In this document: one piece after another, positions 7,104 to 11,750 of the stretch
How positions within the stretch are numbered: the stretch's first letter is position 1
How the letters are laid out: every line of letters starts with the position of its first letter
Assembly (NCBI GenBank): GCA_951801155.1
Contig: CATOLK010000026.1
Location: 1 to 11,750, forward strand
DNA length: 11,750 bases
From: an uncultured Rickettsiales bacterium
Lineage (GTDB): Bacteria; Pseudomonadota; Alphaproteobacteria; Rickettsiales; UBA1997
Reading direction: 5' to 3'
Made by a program: the position numbers and the translations under genes
The notes under the pieces: model-generated
The model's input: only the letters and a program-made list of their open reading frames with translations
Database searches by the model: none
What the model was told of the DNA's origin: nothing

Positions 7104-7122
7104 TATATCTAGTATAGATATA
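7104..7122. promoter_or_regulatory. Perfect dyad (operator-like) at the orphan gene promoter
   Basis: TATATCTA (7104-7111) and TAGATATA (7115-7122) are perfect 8-bp inverted arms around GTA. A second, overlapping dyad is AGTAT (7111-7115) with ATACT (7120-7124). The site touches the predicted -10 box and is centred on the expected start of minus-strand transcription, a classic place for a repressor dimer. No regulator gene is adjacent; the site could equally be an RNA leader hairpin. Confidence 0.4.
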
Positions 7123-7149
7123 CTATATATAATGTTTTAATAAAGTCAA
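7122..7149 (-). promoter_or_regulatory. Predicted sigma-70 promoter of the minus-strand orphan
   Basis: On the minus strand TTGACT (7149-7144, 5/6) is followed by a 16-base spacer and TATAGT (7127-7122, 5/6). The expected start is near 7115, giving a leader of about 58 bases before the ATG at 7057. Confidence 0.55.
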
Positions 7150-7380
7150 TAAAATTTTATTTGAAAAAAAATATTATAATTTAAAAAAATTTACAAATAC
7201 AAATCTAATTAATCTTAATTTATCTTTTAATACAATTTCTCTTTTAGTCTTATTTTTAACCTTTTTTTCTTACTCTATAAAAACAATGGGATATTTTTTA
7301 TTATCAAAATAAAAAGACTATTATAAAAAGTAAAAATTATATGTAAAACTACAGTTTTTACAATATCACCACAAAACCTC
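7150..7380. other. Divergent spacer between the orphan gene and lptD
   Basis: No gene is seen. The notable item is an inverted repeat at 7342-7362 (TGTAAAAC, loop TACA, GTTTTTACA; one bulged T), which lies about 20 bases upstream of the lptD -35 box and could be a regulator site or a chance AT palindrome. The rest is low-complexity A/T. Confidence 0.4.
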
Positions 7381-7408
7381 TTGTCATTTTTATTTTTTAT
7401 TTTATAAT
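7381..7408 (+). promoter_or_regulatory. Predicted sigma-70 promoter of lptD
   Basis: TTGTCA (7381-7386, 5/6), a 16-base spacer and a perfect TATAAT (7403-7408). Transcription would start near 7415, about 20 bases before the TTG start codon of lptD, which supports that start. Confidence 0.6.
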
Positions 7409-7435
7409 ACTTAATATTAATATTAAATAAATATT

Positions 7436-9589
7436 TTGTTTAAAAGTTTTTTACTAATTTTTTTTATTTTATTACAAATACGATATGCTTATAGTAAAAG
7501 CGAAATTATAATAATAGAAGCGGACACAATAAAAAGTAAAAAACAACAAAAAGGATATGAAGCAAAAGGAAATGTAGTATTTCAAAAAGATATTTATAAA
7601 ATAACTTCCGATAATATAACTTATGATGATATAGAAAAAAAAATATTTCTCAAAAGTAGGGCAAAATTAACGGATGCGAACAATAATAATATCTTTGCTG
7701 ATGAGGCAGTAATTTCTAAAGATATGTCAAAAGGTGAATTTAAAAGTGCAGGAATTATATTGAATAACGGTATTAGTATAATAGCACCTAAAATTGAAAA
7801 AATTGATAATAATAATTATTTTATGAAGGAATCTGATTATTATTTTTGTCCGAATGAAAATTTAAATATTGATTTATCCTATGATGAAATTATAAAACAA
7901 ATAAAAAAAGAAAAGCTACAATTATTTTCAATACATTCAAAACAATCAAATATAGATAAAGGTAAAAATAAAATTATATTGAAACATATTTTTGTACGGT
8001 TTTTAAATATCCCATTTTTTTATTTACCTTATACAACAAGTTCAAGACCATTTAATACAAGAGTTTCTGGTTTATCATCTCCATCAATACACAAAAATAC
8101 TAATTATGGTACATATATAACTTTACCGTTTAAATTTTATTTTTTTGATAATTTGGACATTAAATTTGAGCCGAATATTTATTTAGAAAAGAATTTATTA
8201 CTGAATAATAATATTAAATATAATAATGGTAAAAATTTTATTTTTGATATTAATTTACAATATGCTTTTGATAATAATAAATCAAAATTATTTAAGAACG
8301 ATTTTAATGTTATGGAAAAAGATGAAGGCGGTTATAAAAACAACAAAATTTATTTAAATATTTATAGTAATGGATTATTTAATGATAATGTATTTTATTA
8401 TACGAGATTAAATTTTACCAATGATAGCTACTTTTTAAAGGATTATTTTAATAATTATGGTAAGATTCTTAAATCAAATTTAAATATAGTTAAAATACTT
8501 GATGATAATAATTCAGGTTATATAAATTTTGAAACTCTTATTTTTCAAAGAATTAGAGAAGAAAGAAAACTTAATAGTTTTAATAATCCATATTTAATAC
8601 CAAGTATTTATTTTAATAGAAAAATTGATATTTTTTCCAATTATAAAAATAAAATTATTTTTAATAATGATTTTGTATTGTTGAACATTTTTAATGAAAA
8701 AAATAATGGTTATACTAATTTTAGATATTATACTGATTTAAAATATAATAGCATAATGAATAATATATACTATGAAAGTAATTTGAATTTATATTTTGAT
8801 ACCTATAAAATATATAATTATACAAATATTTCTAATAAAAATTATGATAAAACAAGATTAGTTCCAGAGTTTGATTTTAAAGTTGAAGTTCCTATGAATT
8901 TTTATAAAATTTTTATAAGACCAAAAATACAATATATTGTTGGATATGGTAATAATTCTGATGCTATTGATCTTGATAGTAAGGATTCTGAATTAACTAT
9001 AAATAATTTATTTTCTAACAATAGATATAGTGGTTATAATCTTGTGGAAAATGGTAATAGAATAAATTATGGTTTAGAAGCAGAGTTGGATACAAAATTT
9101 GGTGATTTAAATTTGATTGTTGGACAAGGTTATAAAGATAAATTTGATGAAAAATATAAAATAATGAATTTTGAAAATAATGTTTCGGATATTTTGTCGG
9201 GTGTTTACTATAGATATAGAGATATTTATTTAAATTATTTATTAAATATTGATAATAAAAACTATAACTTTAATAGACAGGAAATAGTGTTGGAAGGAGT
9301 TTTTAATAAATTTTTATTCAATTCTAGTTATGTTAATATAAATAAAAATAAAGAAGAACAATTGAATTTTTATATAAAATATAAATTAAACGATAAAATA
9401 AGTTATGATTTTGAAATAAATGATAATTTAAAATATAATAAGATAACTATGTTTGAAAATAGATTGATTTATGAAGATGGTTGTTTTAAATTGCAATTTA
9501 GCGTAAAGAAAAGTGGATATGTCGATTCTAAAGAAAAAGATAATATATCTTTTAATTTTAATTTTAGGTTAAAAAATAATGTGTTATGA
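7436..9589 (+). CDS. lptD: LPS assembly protein LptD
   Basis: LptD is the outer-membrane beta-barrel that, with the lipoprotein LptE, inserts lipopolysaccharide into the outer leaflet. The 717-residue product has a signal peptide (FKSFLLIFFILLQIRYAYS, cleavage about S20/K21). A periplasmic OstA/LptA-like beta-jellyroll follows (about 23-135: IEADTI, YEAKGNVVF, ITSDNITYD). Then comes the LptD barrel, with IPFFYLPY (192-199), RPFNTRVSGLSSPS (204-217), and the typical NLFSNNRYSGYNLVENGNRINYGLE in the second half. Only two Cys exist, C138 and C683, against four in E. coli. The TTG start is chosen because it gives the full signal peptide and the next Met is at ~97. There is no Shine-Dalgarno. The 3' end overlaps rluC by ATGA. 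The sequence is extremely rich in Asn, Tyr and Lys. Confidence 0.93.
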   Translation: MFKSFLLIFFILLQIRYAYSKSEIIIIEADTIKSKKQQKGYEAKGNVVFQKDIYKITSDNITYDDIEKKIFLKSRAKLTDANNNNIFADEAVISKDMSKGEFKSAGIILNNGISIIAPKIEKIDNNNYFMKESDYYFCPNENLNIDLSYDEIIKQIKKEKLQLFSIHSKQSNIDKGKNKIILKHIFVRFLNIPFFYLPYTTSSRPFNTRVSGLSSPSIHKNTNYGTYITLPFKFYFFDNLDIKFEPNIYLEKNLLLNNNIKYNNGKNFIFDINLQYAFDNNKSKLFKNDFNVMEKDEGGYKNNKIYLNIYSNGLFNDNVFYYTRLNFTNDSYFLKDYFNNYGKILKSNLNIVKILDDNNSGYINFETLIFQRIREERKLNSFNNPYLIPSIYFNRKIDIFSNYKNKIIFNNDFVLLNIFNEKNNGYTNFRYYTDLKYNSIMNNIYYESNLNLYFDTYKIYNYTNISNKNYDKTRLVPEFDFKVEVPMNFYKIFIRPKIQYIVGYGNNSDAIDLDSKDSELTINNLFSNNRYSGYNLVENGNRINYGLEAELDTKFGDLNLIVGQGYKDKFDEKYKIMNFENNVSDILSGVYYRYRDIYLNYLLNIDNKNYNFNRQEIVLEGVFNKFLFNSSYVNINKNKEEQLNFYIKYKLNDKISYDFEINDNLKYNKITMFENRLIYEDGCFKLQFSVKKSGYVDSKEKDNISFNFNFRLKNNVL

Positions 9590-10530
9590 AGATAAATATT
9601 AATAAAAATCAGGAAGGAATTAGATTGGATAAATTTTTATATTCAAAATATAAAAATTCAAATATTATTGATATACAAAAATTTATAAAAAAAAAAGATA
9701 TTAAAATTAATGATAAAAAAATAGATGTTAAATATATTTTAAAAGAAAACGATATAATAACTTTCAATGATTTTATAGAAAAAATTTTATTAAATCCAGA
9801 CAAAACTACAATTAAAAAAAATAAAAATATTAGTGAAAAATATAACAATTTAATTACAAATAATATTATTTATGAAGATGAAAATTTATTTGTTATAAAT
9901 AAGGTTTCTGGATTATCTGTGCAAGGTGGAAGTGGAATTGATGTTAGTATTGATAAAATTTTGAAAAATTTGAATACAATAGATACTAATTTAAAATTAG
10001 TTCATAGATTAGATAAGGATACAAGTGGAGTATTAATTATAGCAAAGAATATTGAGGCAGCTAATGCTTTGACGGAAATTTTTAAAAATAGAAAAAATAT
10101 AAAAAAAGAATATCTTTTATTTACTTTTGGTAAGCCCACAATAAATAATGGAATAATTGATTTGCCACTTATAAAAAAATATAATAATAATGTAGAAAAA
10201 GTTTATGTTGATAAAGTAAATGGTAAAAAAGCAATAACAAAATATGAATTGATTAATTATTCTGAAAGATATAATATTTCTTTGATAAAAGCAAATATTT
10301 TAACGGGAAGAACGCATCAAATAAGGGTACATTTTAAAGAAATTGGATGTCCAGTTTTAGGAGATTTTAAATATGGAAATGGAAATAAGGTAAATATTGA
10401 TATTGGAAAGAATTTATTTTTGCATTCATGGAGAATTTCTTTAGATTTGTTTGGAAAAGATTATGAGTTTGTGGCTGATTTGCCGAAATATATGGAAGAT
10501 TTGAAAAATAAATTAAATTTTGATTTTTAA
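9586..10530 (+). CDS. rluC: 23S rRNA pseudouridine synthase, RluC type
   Basis: RluA-family synthases isomerise uridine to pseudouridine; RluC acts on three sites of 23S rRNA in E. coli (955, 2504, 2580). The 314-residue product has an N-terminal S4 RNA-binding domain (about 11-60: GIRLDKFLY, IQKFIKKKDIKIN) and then the catalytic domain: VINKVSGLSVQGGSG (103-117), HRLDKDTSGVL (140-150) with catalytic Asp D143, GRTHQIRVHF-x-EIGCPVLGD, and LFLHSW. The GGSG after the NK-SG motif favours RluC over RluD, which I judge likely but not certain. Its ATG overlaps the lptD stop (ATGA), implying translational coupling with lptD. No terminator hairpin is apparent after it. Confidence 0.9.
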   Translation: MKININKNQEGIRLDKFLYSKYKNSNIIDIQKFIKKKDIKINDKKIDVKYILKENDIITFNDFIEKILLNPDKTTIKKNKNISEKYNNLITNNIIYEDENLFVINKVSGLSVQGGSGIDVSIDKILKNLNTIDTNLKLVHRLDKDTSGVLIIAKNIEAANALTEIFKNRKNIKKEYLLFTFGKPTINNGIIDLPLIKKYNNNVEKVYVDKVNGKKAITKYELINYSERYNISLIKANILTGRTHQIRVHFKEIGCPVLGDFKYGNGNKVNIDIGKNLFLHSWRISLDLFGKDYEFVADLPKYMEDLKNKLNFDF

Positions 10531-10566
10531 TTTTGTTATGTTTATACAATTCTTATATATTTAAAT

Positions 10567-10596
10567 TTGATAAAAGTAAGGAATTATAGTTATAAT
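10567..10596 (+). promoter_or_regulatory. Predicted sigma-70 promoter of the small ORF-dut-lolA unit
   Basis: TTGATA (10567-10572, 5/6), an 18-base spacer and a perfect TATAAT (10591-10596). A second TATAAT at 10637-10642 has no good -35. The start would be near 10603, upstream of both candidate starts of the small membrane ORF. Confidence 0.55.
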
Positions 10597-10670
10597 ATAA
10601 AGTTGAAATAATCTTATTGTTTTTTAAAAATAAGGATATAATTTAATTGTTAATTAATAAAAAGTTTGAA

Positions 10671-10799
10671 ATGTATTTAGCAATAATATTAGGAATAACA
10701 ACATATGTTATATGTCATTATTTTCATGTAACAAATTACAAACAAATTATTTTTGGTGTAGTATTATTAACTACAATATTTTTTACTCCACATAATTAA
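10671..10799 (+). CDS. Small two-helix membrane protein, 42 aa
   Basis: A 42-codon frame starts with ATG and ends with TAA 19 bases before dut. It reads MYLAIILGITTYVICHYFH, then VTNYKQ, then IIFGVVLLTTIFFTPHN: two hydrophobic stretches of about 15-17 residues separated by a short polar turn, as in small integral membrane proteins. An in-frame TTG at 10647 would add eight residues (LLINKKFE, basic) and has AAGGA (10632-10636) at a sensible distance, so the true start may be there (50 aa). It lies in the same transcription unit as dut by spacing and promoter. I recognise no family. A hydrophobic frame can occur by chance in AT-rich DNA, although runs of Val/Thr/Gly codons argue for a real gene. 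Confidence 0.5.
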   Translation: MYLAIILGITTYVICHYFHVTNYKQIIFGVVLLTTIFFTPHN

Positions 10800-10818
10800 T
10801 TATTAAATAGGTTATATA

Positions 10819-11274
10819 ATGAAAATTAAATTCAAAAAATTAAACGATAAAGCAATAATTCCAGAATACAAAACTGAAGGAGCAGCTGGTTTTGATATAA
10901 ATGTTTTATTAGATAAAGACTCAGAAATTTTAAAAAAAGGTGAAGTAAAATTATTCAAAACTGGTCTGGCAATAGCTTTACCAGATGGTTATGAAGCACA
11001 AGTTAGATCAAGATCTGGGTTATCTTTGAAAAATGGTGTAATAGTTTTAAATGCGCCGGGTACAATAGATTCTGATTATAGAGGTGAAATTGGTATAATT
11101 ATGACAAATTGTGGTCAAGAAGATTTTGTTGTTGAAAATGGTTCTAGAATTGCTCAAATAGTTATAGCAAAATATGAGAAAGCAGAAATTGAAGTGGTAG
11201 AAGATTTAGATGAAACAGAAAGGGGAGCTGATGGTTTTGGTTCAACCGGAATTAAAAATGATAATAAATTATGA
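10819..11274 (+). CDS. dut: Deoxyuridine 5'-triphosphate nucleotidohydrolase (dUTPase)
   Basis: dUTPase hydrolyses dUTP to dUMP and pyrophosphate, supplying dUMP for thymidylate synthesis and keeping uracil out of DNA; the enzyme is a homotrimer. The 151-residue product matches the family length, and all five motifs are present: motif 1 EGAAGFDI (20-27), motif 2 VRSRSGLS (62-69), motif 3 GTIDSDYRGEI (81-91) with catalytic D84, motif 4 GSRIAQIVI (108-116) and motif 5 RGADGFGSTG (135-144) with the uracil-stacking Phe. Motif 5 has Asp where Gly is common. An AGG lies a few bases upstream of the ATG. Its TGA overlaps the lolA start as ATGA. Confidence 0.97.
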   Translation: MKIKFKKLNDKAIIPEYKTEGAAGFDINVLLDKDSEILKKGEVKLFKTGLAIALPDGYEAQVRSRSGLSLKNGVIVLNAPGTIDSDYRGEIGIIMTNCGQEDFVVENGSRIAQIVIAKYEKAEIEVVEDLDETERGADGFGSTGIKNDNKL

Positions 11275-11750
11275 AAAAATTACTTGTAATTATATATTTT
11301 TTAACCTATTTATTGAGTGTAAATTTTGTTTTTGCTGAAAATAATTTCAGTAATAAAGAAAAAGAAATAATAAAAAAAGTAAATAAATATTTTTTCGAAT
11401 TAAAGACTATAAAAAGTAATTTTATTCAGTATAGCGATTTTGATGGAAGTGTGGCAGAAGGTATTTTTTATATTTTAAAACCTAACAAATTGAGATTTGA
11501 ATATACAACTCCATTTAAAAATCTTTTAATTACTAATGGTAAAATTACTACTTTTTATGAAATGGATTTAGACGAAATTTCTAATATTCCAACAACTAGT
11601 ACTCCTTTATCTTTTTTATTACAGGAAAAACAGGATTTAGAAACAATAAATTCAAATATTTTGACTATTGAAGAAAATGAAGATAAAAATTTAGTAATTA
11701 AAACCGAAAATATTCAAGATAAAAATAAATATTTTATAGATTATATTTTT
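11271..11750 (+). CDS. lolA: Outer-membrane lipoprotein carrier LolA (3' end cut by window)
   Basis: LolA is the periplasmic chaperone that takes lipoproteins from the LolCDE complex to the outer membrane. The visible 160 codons stay open to the window edge; the family is about 200 residues, so some 40 are probably missing. Residues 1-22 are a signal peptide (KK then LLVIIYFLTYLLSVNFVFA, cut after A22). The mature part shows the family pattern: VNKYFFELKTIKSNFIQ (37-53), AEGIFYILKPNKLRFEY (61-77), LLITNGK near 84-90, and IPTTSTPLSFLL (105-116). The start overlaps the dut stop codon by ATGA, implying coupling. Together with lptD it places outer-membrane biogenesis functions in this window. Confidence 0.9.
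   Translation, partial: MKKLLVIIYFLTYLLSVNFVFAENNFSNKEKEIIKKVNKYFFELKTIKSNFIQYSDFDGSVAEGIFYILKPNKLRFEYTTPFKNLLITNGKITTFYEMDLDEISNIPTTSTPLSFLLQEKQDLETINSNILTIEENEDKNLVIKTENIQDKNKYFIDYIF

Noticed and set aside
9609..9848. Antisense open frame opposite the start of rluC
   Set aside because: It is a shadow of the Lys/Asn-rich S4 region; its Phe/Ile/Leu-rich product is what reverse-complemented AAA/AAT codons give.
11272..11274. TGA read as Trp (alternative genetic code, as in some reduced alphaproteobacteria)
   Set aside because: Conserved Trp codons in rph, rluC and the orphan gene are TGG, and the TGAs ending dut and lptD fall at the expected family lengths.

Overview
The window is very AT-rich (coding DNA by eye about one-fifth to one-quarter G+C, spacers lower still) with long non-coding spacers. 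Its encoded proteins are rich in Asn, Lys, Ile and Tyr. The standard bacterial code applies: TGG encodes the conserved Trp residues, and TGA acts as a stop. The gene set (LptD, LolA, ftsA-ftsZ, RluC, RNase PH, dUTPase) indicates a Gram-negative bacterium with an LPS outer membrane. The form of FtsA and FtsZ (long acidic linker, short Pro-aromatic-Arg C-terminal peptide) and the base composition suggest a reduced-genome, probably host-associated alphaproteobacterium of the Rickettsiales/Holosporales kind. That placement is an inference; no rRNA is present to test it.

Layout, left to right. A spacer with two copies of a ~50-bp direct repeat (2-110) leads to rph (318-1037, +), which has its own promoter and a likely terminator. 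A gene-poor AT-rich gap (1038-1542) follows. Next is a compact division operon: ftsA (1543-2790), a truncated FtsZ paralogue (2807-3472) and full-length ftsZ (3488-5113), with gaps of only 15-16 bases. After a 357-base convergent spacer there is one unrecognised gene on the minus strand (5471-7057, 528 aa), whose predicted promoter carries a perfect dyad centred on the expected transcription start. Divergent from it is a good promoter for lptD (7436-9589), which overlaps rluC (9586-10530) by 4 bases. A new promoter precedes a 42-codon two-helix membrane ORF (10671-10799), dut (10819-11274) and the start of lolA (11271 to the window edge).

Functionally, ftsA/ftsZ form the Z-ring. lptD and lolA belong to outer-membrane biogenesis (LPS insertion and lipoprotein transport). 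rph and rluC mature tRNA and 23S rRNA, and dut keeps uracil out of DNA. The usual alphaproteobacterial neighbours of ftsA-ftsZ (ddl/ftsQ upstream, lpxC downstream) are absent, so only the core of the division cluster remains here.

The most unusual item is the clean 221-residue FtsZ-like protein between ftsA and ftsZ. It is only the nucleotide-binding half of FtsZ, ending at helix H7 just before the T7 catalytic loop, and it shares the N-terminal tail of its neighbour. It looks like an in-place tandem duplicate turned into a possible regulator or capping subunit. The minus-strand orphan with its operator-like dyad is the second point of interest.
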